A program made the position numbers and the translations under genes. From Thuidium tamariscinum (lineage: Eukaryota; Streptophyta; Bryopsida; Hypnales; Thuidiaceae): 64,000 nucleotides of DNA. Numbering within the stretch: the stretch's first letter is position 1; every line of letters begins with the position of its first letter. The notes under the pieces are model-generated. The model was given only the letters and a program-made list of their open reading frames with translations, was not told the DNA's origin and did no database searches. The stretch lies in the NCBI GenBank assembly GCA_947034885.2, contig OX344752.2, positions 6,200,001-6,264,000 on the forward strand, in the 5' to 3' direction. Positions 1 to 12,447 of this stretch are shown piece after piece.

Positions 1-616
1 AAGGCACAGACGAAGAACTGAAGAGCTGAAGAGCGCAGAGCCTGGCTTAGGGCAGAGTTGCGAGACGATCACCTCCCATGCTGTAGCCAAAGTCCATTGC
101 CCCCCCGACTGGTCACGAATTGCCCCTCGCACACATCAGCAACATTCAGCAACGGGAACCCAGTCGCCAGGTGACTTCTTCGTTGAATTGAATCCATCGT
201 GTAGCGGAGCTTTGAAGGAGCAATGCGTGTTGGCGCGGGAGTGCCATTCGGGTAGGGACGGGCAGGACCGTGTGCTTGCTGTGGGATGACTCGCGCTTTT
301 AGGCCATGAGCGCGATGTTGTGATGTAGAAGGTCCGCGGAGTGCAGAGTGTGGCGCTGATTTTGTGGTTGGAGGGAGGTGGCATGCCGGGACTTAGCCGC
401 AAGGTAGTTGTTTGTGCGGGGGAGGGAAGTTGTGGTTGTTTGCGGAGGTGAAGGGTTTGTTTGAGGGAAAGGTGGAGGAAGGAGCGAGGAAGGTCAGGTG
501 GTCCCAGACGTGGATTGGTTCTAGGTTACCGCGGTGTAGCATGCGAGTGATTGTGCTCTGGGAATCAGAGAGCGGGAGTTGTATATACGAAGAGGGTAAA
601 GACGGCGTCGTCTTCA
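1..616 (+). promoter_or_regulatory. 5' flank and leader of CK1-like copy 1
   Basis: This GC-richer stretch precedes the start codon of CK1-like copy 1. It is duplicated in inverted orientation upstream of copy 2 (29314-29935); the shared block begins at base 1 with AAGGCACAGACGAAGA and is cut by the window edge. A GTATATAC motif lies about 30 nt before the start codon in all three copies. It is probably too close to the ATG to be the core promoter, so I treat it only as conserved leader sequence. An upstream ATGGCG found in copy 3 reads ACGGCG here. Confidence 0.5.
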
Positions 617-3600
617 ATGGAACCGCGTGTCGGCAACAAGTACCGGCTTGGTCGGAAAATTGGCAGTGGTTCGTTTGGTGAGATCTATCTTGGTAAGAGT
701 GGTGCACTGCATGGCACATGTTGTGATTGTTACACGGTTTGGTTAGTGATGGAATCTCGTGATGATTGTGAAAGGGTCTCTTGCATTACCCTAGACTTCT
801 CAAGCGTTCATTTTAATCCTTTTGGCATGGGGCATTGTCGATGATAGAGCACTCTGAGGACATTTAAATCTGGTAACAAATGATGTTTATTCATGGTTCT
901 CGTAGATCCGACTGCCGTCGTGGTTTTCGGATTCGGGAATTTATTTGCATTGTTGTGTTTCTTCCACCGATGATGGCCTAGCTTTGGTAGACCAGTGACC
1001 GAGAGTTCTTTTCGTCTTTTGCATCAAACTACAGCATGATTGCTTTTCCCTGTGCGGCAGGCACCAATGTTCAGACGAATGAGGAGGTCGGAATTAAGCT
1101 GGTACGTCAGCTCGATTTATTTGTGGCATTTCGTCTAGGCGTCGTCGGTAGTGACAGAATTGGTTTCTAAGAACTTCCGAATCGTGGAGACTGGCGCATC
1201 GGATCTTGCATGCATACTAGATAGTGGAATTGAAAATCTTTTCTGAGCATTGCTGTCGACCTAGTTTTGGGTGGCATTCCAATGCTTTTCAGGGATTGGA
1301 ATGCGGGATAGTTTGGAGTACTGGCTACTGTTAGTTTGCTATTGCTACAGAAGTTCACGCCTTCTCGAAACAGGAATGATTGGAGTCCGCATTTGAAGTC
1401 GACTCTACTTGATTTGGCGATCTCTGATACATTGTTACTTGGCATCTTCCAGGAAAGCGTCAAGACGAAGCATCCACAGCTGCTTTACGAATCGAAGTTG
1501 TACCGAATTCTGCAAGGGGGAAGTAAGGAGCCTGGAGTCGAAAATCCTGTGTCGTTGCATAATTTTCGAGAGGGCTTGCATCTTTTGTGTCGTAAAACCT
1601 TGAAGTCTGTGTTACCCTAAGCTCTCCCACTCCAATCAGATTATAAGTTTTGGATTATGGCGTGGCAAGCCCTAATTATCCCGAGGAGCGTGCATGGATT
1701 AGTGCATGAATTCGCGGTTGAGATGGATTCCTCGTTACCTTCGCATTTATGGAGTGAGAGAGGGTGCTCTTGTGAGAGATAGATTTCCAGTCAGGACATT
1801 GAACAAATTAGAGTTGCTGCAATTTCTCGGACTGCCTTTACCCTAGATTGCTTTCCTGAGCCGTACTGTGGAATGCATCCTGTGAAAAGGGAAGCCTTGT
1901 TTTACAGAAATAGAGCATGCGTGCTCTTGATGTGCTTGTCAGCCGTAGCCTATACCTTTGGTTTTTCCTTGCGTGTACTATATCTAGTTCAGTGTGCCCC
2001 TGTACCATCGTTGGTGTCCGAGTTCGGGATTGGGGCTACGTGAAAGTTTGTTTGATTGAAATTGGGTTGTTCTCTGGTTCAGCTGGCATACCCAACATCA
2101 GATGGTTCGGGATTGAAGGAGACTACAATGTCTTGGTTCTCGATTTATTGGGTCCAAGTCTCGAAGACCTTTTCAATTTTTGTAGTCGGAAGTTCTCATT
2201 GAAGACGGTTCTCATGCTCGCTGACCAGCTGGTACGTGGAGGGTTTTATGTGACTGTGGCTTGCTTTTACATAGCGAGCTAAATGCGCGGTGGTGCTTTT
2301 TATGTCTCAATTAATGCAGGGCACATAAAATTTTCAGGATTGAGGATGCTTTGTTTTGTTTGTGCAGATCAACAGAGTGGAGTATGTGCACGCCAAGAGC
2401 TTTCTCCACAGAGACATCAAACCTGACAACTTTCTGATGGGGCTTGGAAGGCGGGCGAATCAGGTATTTTGGAACATGGAATTGCATGTTCTTCTCCATA
2501 GTAACCTTAATATTTCTGGGACGGGGCAGATTGTGTTGTGGTCTTAATCGGAGGGTTCTGGATATGACAGACTTCTTGGTTGGAAGTCTGAATCTATTGA
2601 AGCGTTGGGGTGGACAATGAATTGGATTGCTGGCTGGGCAAGTGTGCTTTCTGGGCAATCTAGTAAATGCATTTCTCCATCAACTAGTTTGAAATCAGAG
2701 AGAATCAGGACGTTCATATCCGTGTAAGTATGGGCTCTTCTTTTTGAGAGTCTGTTTAGAAGAAGGGCAGTAATAGATGCTCTAGAATCTCGAGCTGGAT
2801 CTAGTTTCGCGTTTAGTAAATTACATTACTTGTTTAGCACCCCAAGACTCTGACTGCTGATTGGAATCTGTAGGTATATGTAATTGATTTTGGTCTGGCC
2901 AAGAAGTACCGTGATCCATCGACCCATCAGCATATTCCATACAGGTAATATTGAAAAAGTTACATCTTTTTGGACTTGCAATGGGCATGATGTGCAAAGT
3001 TGAACTTAAGACCTACGTCCTCTCATTTTTATTGTTCTTGGAAACAAGAAGTTTGCTCTTAGTTCCTGGTGGCATGAGCGCAAGACAGTAGTAACCTTGT
3101 TTCTTGATCATCAGGGAGAACAAAAACTTGACAGGTACTGCACGGTACGCAAGTATCAACACTCATCTTGGCATTGGTAAGTAGTTCATTTTTCTGAATT
3201 TCTGGTCCCCTACTCCCTCTCCGTCCTCTCTTGTGAACACTCTTGCTCTGAATTCCGACGACATCTGATCGCGTTGCTTCGGATCTTATGAACAGAGCAA
3301 AGCAGAAGAGACGATTTGGAGTCCCTTGGTTACGTTTTAATGTACTTTTTGAGGGGAAGGTGAGTTGCTTTGTGTTATATTCGCTTTTCCGTGCAAGAAT
3401 GTTTTATGTGAGGATATTCTCATACTCTCCTAAGCTCATTTTGCTATCTAGGATGGCGTCAGCATGGATATTTAAAGCATTTCGTGTGCTTTTAATCTTT
3501 ACATTCTGAATTAAGAGCTATCTTGTAGTTGAGCAGCCTGTGAAGGTCAGAATGCACTGGTTCTGTGATTTTTGTTTATCAATTTGGTTTTGAAGGTTAG

Positions 3601-6479
3601 AATGCACCCGGGTTGTGATTATTGAAAAAAATTGGATTTTGTGGAACAGTCTTCCTTGGCAAGGACTGAAAGCAGGGACAAAAAAGCAGAAATATGAGAA
3701 AATTAGTGAGAAGAAAATGTCCACGCCAATTGAGGTATTTGCCCATGATCTTCGTCAATTAAACAGTGGGCTTGAAAGTATTCGTTTTATTGGTACAAAT
3801 TGTAGGTCTTGATGAAGCGGAGCTGGTGGGGTCTGAGAAATATGTTGAGATTGAGGTCCGGGGTTCTCTTTCCAGGATTCATTTGCTTCTTTTGGTGCAG
3901 GTCCTCTGTAAAAATTACCCCTCAGAATTCGCATCGTACTTCCACTACTGCCGGTCTTTGCGCTTCGATGACAAACCCGACTATGCGTACTTGAAAAGGA
4001 TTTTCCGTGACCTGTTTATTCGTGAGGGTATGACAATTTGTCATTTTTGTAGATTTAGATAAACTGGTCGGTGGGATCTAAATTCGTGAGTCGAAGAACA
4101 AATGGTTTTGTTAGTTGTCTGCTGTCCACCGTGCTGATAGCTTTACATTGGATTTTACTCACAATTCGGTTCTGGCAGGTTTTCAATTGACTATGTTTGT
4201 GACTGGACCATTTTGAAGTACCAGCAGTCACAAATTTCCGGTGTTACATCCCGCACATTGGTATGTAACGCATGATTTAGTTCACTCCAAGCTGTATTCG
4301 AATTCTGTTCGTATCTTCCGCAAAACATCTACTTGTTAAATAGATTTGTGTTTCCAATTTCCGGCGTTGTAAGCTTGTGGATTTAGTGGAGTACTTGTGA
4401 TCATTTCGAGTAGGGGTCTCATCTACTTGGGTTCTTCTGTGCATGGATAGGTCCTTTCTTTGAGCCTGAAGATGCTTTCTTTGGACTTGATCTTATGTAG
4501 GATTGTTGCCATAGTAGTTGATGAAAATGTTCAGCTCTTTAAATTGTATTGAAGCACACTTCTTCCATGGTGTCAATCTCTTTCTTGTGGGTTGCCTTAT
4601 TGTTTGATTCTGTTCTGGCAGGGTGCTGCTGGAGGGCAAACCAGCGGCGCGTTAGGAGATCGCGTTACAGCAGGTCAAATTATCCGAGATACACAGCGAT
4701 CCAGGGAGGCAGATGCCACCCGGCGAAGGCTTGCTAGCGGTGCAACTGGGTCCGGAACTTCAAATATGCTAGAATCATCAAAGCACAAGAGTCCTGGACA
4801 CGATGAATCTGCCAAGGATTCAGTATGTTTCTCTTATCCCTTTCTGACGATTACTAAAATGAAAATTGACTGATGTGTCACGAATTGCTTCAAATTTGCC
4901 AACTACATAACGAAAAGAGGAGATAGCCAATTGATGCTGTCGGTAGTGCACAGGAGGTAGGAATGTGTAGTCTGCGGAGACACAGGCCTTGAAATTTTAT
5001 TGCTTCTCCATCAAACTTCAGAGAAACGAAAGATCCTCTTTTCATTGGATGCTCATCATATTGTTTCGAGAAATTTCGAATTCATCAACCCTGGAACTCC
5101 GGCCGAGCCCAAAAGTGACTGACATATGGTCAAACGCCTTTTTCTTACTGAAAAACGAATGATTAAATCTAGTTTTTTTCAGAGAGATCCTTGAGTTTAT
5201 GCCGCGCTGTGTAGTGGAATATTCCTGATTAAGGAACTACAAAACTTTGTACAGAAGAAGATGCTAGAAGATGCCAAATCCATGGATTATAAATGATGCC
5301 TTTCTAGTTTATTTGGCGTCTCCCATCCCTTTTTCTTGATCATTTATAAATTTGAGCCCAACTAATGACATGCAAGTAACGAAGTCTAATTTCCACTACA
5401 ATTTGAAATGTCAATATTGAATTTTTATATTTCAATCTGAAATTTTGGCCGATTATCAGAGTCCGATGATTTTCTAATTCTAGAATGCTATGGGAATTTG
5501 TTTTGCATCACGATGTTTTACACTTGATTGTACACCTATGGGGGAATTTTCAGGTTTAAGCTCATTTTGTATTTGATGCGGACTTTTACAGATTTTGTTG
5601 AAAATTCTTGATAATTTCATACTTTACGAAGTATTCGGATTGCTTAACGACTTTTGGAAGAAGTGCAATTCGATCTCTAGAAATTAAAACAGCAAAATAT
5701 CTAGTTGCGAAACGAACCATACAGAATGACGGATTTGAAGTTTGACCTCGCTTATCTGCTCCGTTCATTGAGGGTGAAGATGCCATGAAGGATTTTTACG
5801 GGAGGATTATTTTTTGGGGATCCTTAAATGAATCCTTAACTCATTCAAAATTAAATCTTTAAAGTGAATTAAATTCGTGGATATGTTTAACGTGAATCAA
5901 ATACTTAGAATGTGCGTCGCCTCTACCATGGTCACAGATATATCCATCTAATGTTTATCCTACTTCCAGTTCTGCAACAGTTTTCGCTCTCGTGTCTTAC
6001 TGAAGTTCTGTCCATTTTGTGACGAACGGTTTGAGTTTTCTATGGATTAAGTCCTTGAGACACAGATGGGGCCAGATCCAGATTTTGAGTCGAGGAGGAT
6101 TCTGCTGACTTAGTGGATTTTAAGCTTGTTTTTCTCATCTGTGTGTGCTATTGTACAGGCCCTGGCAGAACCGGAGCGCATGCATTCATCCTCGTATGGA
6201 ACTCGAGGAGGATCCTCTTCCAGGCGAGCTGTTGTATCCAGCAGCCGGCCGTCGGGCCCAAGCGAAGGTGTGGAGTCACGGACTATGAGCTCTTCCAAGA
6301 CTGGTGCAACAAGCCTGCGGACCCCAGCAGGGATGCACCGGAGCTCTCCAGTTGGTTCCTCGGACCCCAAGCGGACCGTTCCAAGCCGTCATCCACAGTC
6401 TAACTCGAGGGTTTATGAAGCTGCCCTGAAGGGAGTGGAGTCTCTTTCCGTTGAGGTGGATGGAAGCCAAATGAAGTAG
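617..6479 (+). CDS. Casein kinase 1-like Ser/Thr kinase, copy 1, frameshifted in exon 11
   Basis: A CK1-family protein kinase gene of plant CKL type. Thirteen exons with GT-AG borders: 617-692, 1061-1101, 1453-1522, 2083-2231, 2368-2463, 2874-2944, 3115-3176, 3296-3359, 3650-3734, 3901-4027, 4179-4260, 4622-4822 and 6159-6479. Visible motifs are the glycine loop [11 protein letters not shown], the VGIKL lysine strand, [16 protein letters not shown], and TARYAS in place of the usual APE, as is typical of CK1. Exon 11 is 82 nt against 83 in copies 2 and 3: CAATTTGAC has become CAATTGAC. The frame then stops at TGA 4214-4216, giving about 292 aa, a nearly complete kinase domain without the tail. 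Exons 12 and 13 still read openly in the original frame, so the break looks recent or is a sequencing error. The start is MEPRVGNKY; the upstream ATG of copy 3 is ACG here. CK1 kinases act in hormone, light and cytoskeletal signalling; the specific role is unknown. Confidence 0.82.
4823..6158 (+). repeat. Enlarged intron 12 of CK1 copy 1 with a foldback-family fragment
   Basis: The last intron is 1336 nt here but 668 nt in copy 2. The extra DNA is AT-rich. About 5345-5450 resembles the arm of the long inverted repeat at 55930-57900: both have TTTGAGCCCAACTAAT followed by a similar run ending near GAA(A/C)TTTGG. I infer an old insertion of that repeat family. No other coding exon was recognised in the intron. 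Confidence 0.45.
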
Positions 6480-7330
6480 GCCCAGGTTTGTGTTTAGCTA
6501 GCTGGTTACTCTTTCTGGGTCCTTATGCCGAACCCCTCCTCTTTTGCAGCTGAGAGTTCCTGGACATCAATAGCCTAGACTCGGAGAGTCACGAAACCAA
6601 GTCTGAACTCCTGTAGTTTCTGGTTTGGGTTGAGGCTTAGAACATGGATTCAAGGATTCCTTAGCGCGTATGTTACTTGTCTGTTAATAGCCAGTTTGAG
6701 TGATTTGCCCTTTTCAAGAAGCGCCTCATGGTCGTGGCTTACGTCTGAGCAGCTTGGTGGTTGTGCAGGTTCGAGAAAATTCTGGAAGAAATCGTAGTTC
6801 CTTCCGAACTTGAAGATATAAGATGGAGCCTTCTGGGTGGAGCGGGTCTTGTACTGGGTGTTTTCGAACTCTACATTAGAGTTTGACTCTATACCTGCTG
6901 TGCATCGTGATTTCCGCCTTGGAATTTGATGTGGAAACCAAATTCATCTGCAGGTGTGTATGCTCCGGGCGGCTGATGCTTTCCAATCCAGTTCTCCAGT
7001 TGTCAATACGTTGCTCGTTGCTTTGTTAAAGACGACGCCGGGTCAATTTAGTGTCAATTTTTGGCTCTGTATGGAGATCACGTAGCAGTTAATATTGCTT
7101 ATTGCTTCTTTTCTGGAAGCTCGTGAGCCAACCACCGGCACCAACTTTGAGGTCAATGGACTCGCCCTACGATAGCTTTTGTAGTCAGAGAGTGTGTACC
7201 CTTATTTTAAATTTTTTTGCACTGTTTACCATTAGTTGTTGAGAGTAAAAGCCTCTGTAGACGCCGGGTGCAGTTTTATAGTGTACATTGTAGTTTTGTA
7301 CTAGAAATGGCTATGATCCATGGTTCCTTT
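6480..7330 (+). other. 3' flank of CK1 copy 1, duplicated in copy 2
   Basis: Sequence after the stop codon matches, in inverted orientation, the region beyond the copy 2 stop (about 23923 down to 22980). Long identical stretches include AGGCCCAGGTTTGTGTTTAG and GTCGTGGCTTACGTCTGAGC. It probably contains the 3' untranslated region. Shared similarity fades after about 7000. No gene seen. Confidence 0.6.
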
Positions 7331-7874
7331 CTGTAGTACAAGTGTGTCCATTAACGAGTAAGTCATGACAATTTTCCTCTTGGTGTGTTCTTGCTTCATT
7401 TGAATGTCTTGTGAAAATAGTGACACCGTGAATATCAATAAAAGGTATTCCTCTTCACATGTGATTTTACATCGTTTGTACTAGTTCTTTCCTGATTGCT
7501 ATCTTTTGGGTGCCTTCAAAAAATGACTTGAAACTGTTAAAGGTATGAGGCTTGAAAACCGCTCATTTAACCCTGAAGCGTCTCAATCCTTTTTTTGAAT
7601 TTTTGCACATTTTTGCTTAAAGCTTTGTACAGATATATCATTTACCAAAATTTAATGAATTTGGTCATTAAGGAAGGTTGTATTTTCTAGATTCAAGTGC
7701 TAAGGCCCTCTGTTCATCGTCCAGAATATGGACATCGGAGTGCTTCAGGGTGAAGGCTGGTTCACCTTTTTTTATAAGTTTCCTTTGAGGGGAATATTTT
7801 TGTCTGATTTGTCAGTCATACAGATGCAGTATGTAACACAAGTGGTTTTGCATTTTTTGAAGCATTAGTGAATT
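7331..7874. other. AT-rich intergenic DNA, nothing recognised
   Basis: No coding signal and no repeat boundary were recognised here. Confidence 0.4.
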
Positions 7875-8087
7875 AAGGTAGAAGGCTTAGTAATTGCCCA
7901 CGTAAGGGCTGAAACTGAATTTTGGGGAGGTGAAGCATCTTGAAATATTTTCCAAAATGGTGCCCTAGCTAAAATTTACAGTGTTAGTACTTTGTTGAAG
8001 GCTATGAAAAAGCAACATGTACAAATATTGCACATTTAAGGTAGGGCACTATTTTAGAACTTGTTCCATTTAAGAGCCTTCTACCTT
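7875..8087. mobile_element. Small TIR element (MITE), AAGGTAG family
   Basis: A 213-bp non-coding element with ends AAGGTAGAAGGC and GCCTTCTACCTT. It shares its interior with the 330-bp element at 20949-21278: both have a GGGCT(A/G)A...CTGAATTTT block, then AGGTGAA(G/A)CATCTTGAAAT, and later GGCTAT(G/A)AAAAAGCAAC(A/T)TGTACAAA. The target duplication is not clear at this copy. It lies 300 bp from the LINE insertion. The superfamily is not assigned. Confidence 0.6.
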
Positions 8088-8370
8088 ACTTATAAATTTT
8101 CAAATGAATTGTATCATAGGCACCTATTTATGATCCTAGGTCTTCCAATAAGTGTGTCCTTGTAACATGGAAAGAGACTTGGGGACAACAAGAATGAATG
8201 GCTCTTGCAATAAATAATATTACTCCCTTGATCCATTCAATGCCAAAAGAAATCAATTCAAGAACCACTTCATATCCAAGTAGAGTTGATTATAGGTCCA
8301 ATAATGATTGTCCCAATTGATTTCAAACCTCCTACTTTAATTTCTAAGTATAAAGTAGTATAAAAAAAAT

Positions 8371-8385
8371 ATACCCCAATGGTTT
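8371..8385. repeat. Target site duplication of the LINE, left copy
   Basis: ATACCCCAATGGTTT is repeated exactly at 10643-10657. The two 15-bp copies bracket the retroelement and define its ends. The element's poly(A)-like tail, seen as a T-rich run on the + strand, directly abuts this copy, as expected for target-primed reverse transcription. Confidence 0.85.
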
Positions 8386-10642
8386 TTTTGTTTTTTTGTT
8401 TTTTTTGAACAACTGGATGAGCCATTGCATTAAAAGGAGAACCGCAAAACAAACCGCCAAGCCACAAGGGCTGGCACTGAAGAGAAGAGCTAAGGAACGA
8501 AAACAAAGGAACAATGAGCTAAATGAACTGGCAGGAAGGCGGACCCTTCTCACTCCAAATAATCCTATCACCGTCCCTATAAGCAATGATCGGCGATTGG
8601 AGCCAAGTCTTGTCAAACTTAGACCACAAGGAGGAAGCCCTAAGAGGTTGGGTCCTAGCACTGCTTTGAGTCTTAACAAACGCAGCCCGACCTGCATCAA
8701 GAAGCGCATCCCAAATTGCTTGCTGTGTGAATTCTAAAGGCCACTGATGCCCGGAGAATACCTTGCTATTTCTTGATATCCAGGCTAACCATAAGGTAAA
8801 GCCGCGGATGAGGGACCAGAGAGCTTTGTGCTTCCTAAGTCGTCTCGGGAGAGGGGAACCAAACACGCACTGAAAAAAATCTAGTCTGTTGAAGGGGCCA
8901 TTGGCTGGGTTTATACCTTTGACATGGTACAAGATTGATTGGGCGTACTTTCAGCATCCTTGAGTTTGAGGGCATGCGAAGAACCTGTGGGCGGGTGATT
9001 CCTCAGCTCCCAGCATATACAGCTGAGATTGATATTCAAATCAATGCGGGCTCTCCATGTCTGGACAGCTACAGCATTATGGAATACTGACCACATGAAT
9101 GTGGCTTCCTTCATTGACCTGGTTTTCACCCACACCTCTTGCCATTCAGGTTGGAAGTTCAAAGGAAGAACATCTGTCCATTTTGAGGGGATCGATCTTG
9201 AGAGAGATTGACTTCGATTCATGAGTTTTCTACCTATCCCTGTCGTGTAAATAAGTAGATTAGCTCCATCCCGCCATCGCCAGCGACCGGGGTCGAAAGT
9301 TAAGGATTGAATATCACCAGAAAAGAGGAGGTAGGGTGTGCTAGCTCGGCCTTTGGTGATCTTCGAGACGCGGATCCTCTTCACGAACCCCGTGAGTTCT
9401 ACGGCTGCTGCGTTGGGACTAAATTTAAGGTGCCGTGAATTAGGTCCTATGGTGGCTGTCTGCACTTGCTGGCTGAAGGTAATGGATTGAGCATGTAAGT
9501 TCGAAGCCTACACGTGTACGTGAGAATTTTTCCAAGCCACGGTTGGGGTATCGTCGTCAATGCTAGGAAAAAGTCCGAACCAATCCCCCATGTCAGCTTC
9601 GTCGATTTGACGGGTGAGCCAGTTCGTCCATTCTGGAGGGATCTTCGAGATGAGGAGACTCTAGTTCTGGCGCTCCCTTGACGTGAATGGAAATAACGCT
9701 GAGACTTCCTCCCAGGTTTTGAATGACGAGTTTTCAGAATCCCACAGGTCTGCAAGGGTGCGTAAACCAGCATGCGCTAAGGTTTGGGCCCTTTCTACTA
9801 GAAAATTAAAATTGGAGCCAATGTAACTGGTCGACCACCAAACGTTTGTGGCTAGGACTTCGTCTTTGTTGGTCGGGGGAGCGAGATCTATGAATTTGAC
9901 CATGCGCCTCCATGCACCTGTGATTCTGTTCCACACACGGGACCCTCTCGTAAATGAAGGCTTATGAACCGTAAGCCATCCATAGCTGGGATACCAATAG
10001 CCACACTTGGGGTGAGGTTTTAACTTGTGTATTCTATGCCTAAGGAGAGTTTTAAGGTTTGAAATCCCTGGTTCAATGGCAAACATGATCCACTTTGCTA
10101 ATAGAGCCGTGAGTGACTGCTCCGGGTCTAACAACTTCAGGCCTCCATCTTTCTTCGGTAAGCAGCAGTCAGTCCACGCGACTCGAGCTCTTGAGGTATG
10201 TTCAGTTCCGCTCCAGAGAAAATTCCTCACGCTGCCCCGGATGGATCGAACTGCTTTGAGTGAGCTAGACCAGATCGCAATGAAATAATATAGCGTTGAT
10301 AAAAGTACGGCATTGACCACTACCACCCGACCTGCTAACGAGAGGTGCTGGCTAGACCAGTACGTAAGCTTCTTGGATATCTTCTGCTCAAGGAAGCTAT
10401 CAATATCTGTTGTGGCCAGGGTGATCCCAAATGGAGCCCCTAGAAGTTTCGATAAAGATCCAGCAGGAGCCCATGTGAGGTTGAATTTGTCTAACCAGGC
10501 TGGCCGTAGTCTCGAAGAAAACCAGTAGACTATACTCTTCGTCCAGTTAATTACCAAGCCTGTTGCGTTCCCAAACTGCTTGAGAAGCAAGATGGTGTTA
10601 TTCAAGTATTCTTCCTTGCCTTGGACTGAAAGACCCTTGTCC
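8386..10642 (-). mobile_element. 5'-truncated non-LTR retrotransposon (LINE, L1-like)
   Basis: A 2257-bp insertion on the minus strand bounded by a perfect 15-bp target duplication. It has an A-rich 3' end (T runs at 8383-8408 on the + strand) and a coding remnant of a plant LINE reverse transcriptase. The 5' truncation falls just after the point where the catalytic YADD box would lie: the first residues read KEEYLNNTILLLKQFGN..TGLVIN..KS, which normally follow that box. The copy therefore cannot supply its own polymerase. The long target duplication, A tail and 5' truncation are the usual signature of L1-type retrotransposition. Confidence 0.88.
8519..10642 (-). pseudogene. LINE ORF2 remnant: RT thumb/connection and zf-RVT region
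   Basis: Read from 10642 downward, the first open segment (10642-9661) carries the C-terminal part of a LINE reverse transcriptase, with WSSQHLSLAGRVVVVNAVL, IRGSVRNFLWSG and DGGLKLLDPEQSLTALLAKW. The frame is then broken. A second piece around 9640-9500 reads PPEWTNWLTRQIDEADMGDW in another frame, and a third (9465-8911) and fourth (8932-8519) follow. The third holds the zf-RVT-like EATFMWSVFHNAVAVQTWRARI segment; the fourth resembles the conserved W..IW..RN tail of plant LINE proteins. At least three frame changes make this a dead copy. Confidence 0.82.
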
Positions 10643-10657
10643 ATACCCCAATGGTTT
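10643..10657. repeat. Target site duplication of the LINE, right copy
   Basis: Exact second copy of ATACCCCAATGGTTT at the 5' side of the minus-strand LINE. Coding sequence abuts it directly, which shows the element was truncated at insertion. Confidence 0.85.
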
Positions 10658-12447
10658 GAGTGAGCCTAATACGCGAAGGTTTGAACTTGCTATTCCTGGT
10701 AGTCTATACTACTAAATAACTTATATTGAATACCAACTATGTCACATTTTTATCTGTCATGTCCATAGCATCTACATTGTTCTCACACAATGGCTAGAAA
10801 TGATTCTTCTAACCACATATTTGTGCAATTCAAAGAATTATACATAATGTAGAATATAATTAATATTTTTGTAATGCATAATTATCATTGCATTGTTATA
10901 TAATGTCAATCAAGTATACCAAATTTCCATTTCAAGAAATCAAAACTTTACTTCTAGAAAAAAATTTAAGTCAACTTTCATAGCTTTACATGATAGTTTG
11001 TTGAAAGCAATTGGTGATGAATCACTTCAAAACTCACTAATTGTAGAGATATGTAGGAAACAATTATATATAGATCTTTTTTTTATTGAATTTTAAAAAA
11101 AAAGGATTCAAAATTCACATTAAAGACAATTTAAGGTTGGGATGTTGCAGACTTTAACTTTGTAGAATAGACATCTATTTAATGTAACTAAATTTTATCC
11201 CACTAATTGTATATGAGGCACCTTGTAATAATTGCTTCTTTTTAGAGGCTAGTATTGACTATGTGTTCGATGACCACTTCGACACTATGAAAATTTGTAT
11301 ATAAAGTGGGCTAACTTTCTTTATTGCAAATACTTAGGTTGGGGAACATGTATGCATTTGTAGAATCCCATTGTTTCCACCACCCTTTAATTAAATCATC
11401 TAAAACAATAGAGCTAGTAGCATTGGTAAACTATACTCAAATATCATACCTTCCACATATATTTTGGGTGTCATAACAACAATGCCTAAGCTAGAAATTT
11501 TGATTAGATACAATGGATGGGTTACTAGTTTGTAAATGCATATGTTGCTTGCCTAGTGACTGAAAATATGATTAATCTATCAAGAGAAAGATTTTTGGAG
11601 TTTTTTAGTGGAACATGAGCTTGTGAAGTGTAGTTTCTTGGTTTATGCACGAACTAAAAAAGGATTTTTGTGAATTCAAACACTATTTTATAAGATAAAA
11701 ATAGCCCATAATCAACCCCTAAAGGACCAACTTGTTGAATTTGGCAACATAGCAATGTTGTGACTAGAGATTTTTATATTTTGGGCCCAAACTTTAATAG
11801 AAGGTGTAGACAAGGAATATCTTTTGTATGCTCTATGATTCAAGACATTTGGAAATATGATTCAAAAGTGATGGCCTAATATGATACTTCTTTTTGTAAA
11901 CGGGAAATTTGGGCAAATTGAAAAAAATCACTTTTTTAGATAAACAAATAATTGAAATTTGTTCTATCACTCCATCCGTCCATCTATGTAAAATGACATT
12001 GAATTGTTCCATTCTTAGGGGGGCACTCCTTACATTTTGCATACATCTATGATAATGAACTATCTAATGGGGGGCTATTTGCCTTGTAAAATGGATTATA
12101 TATCATGCTATTTAAAAAAAGAAGATAAATATGGTTGTTCTGTGGCATTCTATTGGTTATTATAATTTTTTGGGGGGATCATTTAAAGGTGTCTTATTTT
12201 ACTTATACCCCATTTTTTTCTTAAGTTCCACTATACTACATTTTTTTCTTGACTTCCTAAAATCCTTCAAGTCGAATAGTATATATGGAGTAAAAAGAGC
12301 TGGCCAAGTTTGGAGCAATCACAAGAAAAGAGACCTAAAAAAATTTGAACCCAACTCATCAAGTTTTTTCTCCTACACCTTCCCAACACAAATTCAATCT
12401 AACCATTGGATACACAACTTTAGATACTAAATTTTGAAGTATTTATT
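10658..12447. other. AT-rich intergenic DNA
   Basis: No coding signal is recognised. Around 11700-11760 the sequence CAACCCCTAAAG..., followed by GGCAACATAGCAATGTTG, resembles the ends of the repeat family seen at 53630-54806. Short open frames here are low-complexity and unlike any known protein. Confidence 0.4.

Noticed and set aside
583..590. GTATATAC as a TATA box of the CK1 genes
   Set aside because: Conserved in all three copies but only about 30 nt from the start codon, which would leave almost no leader.
9447..9773. A separate protein within the LINE
   Set aside because: The true LINE frame in this stretch is a different one (PPEWTNWLTRQIDEADMGDW); this is an overlapping shadow.
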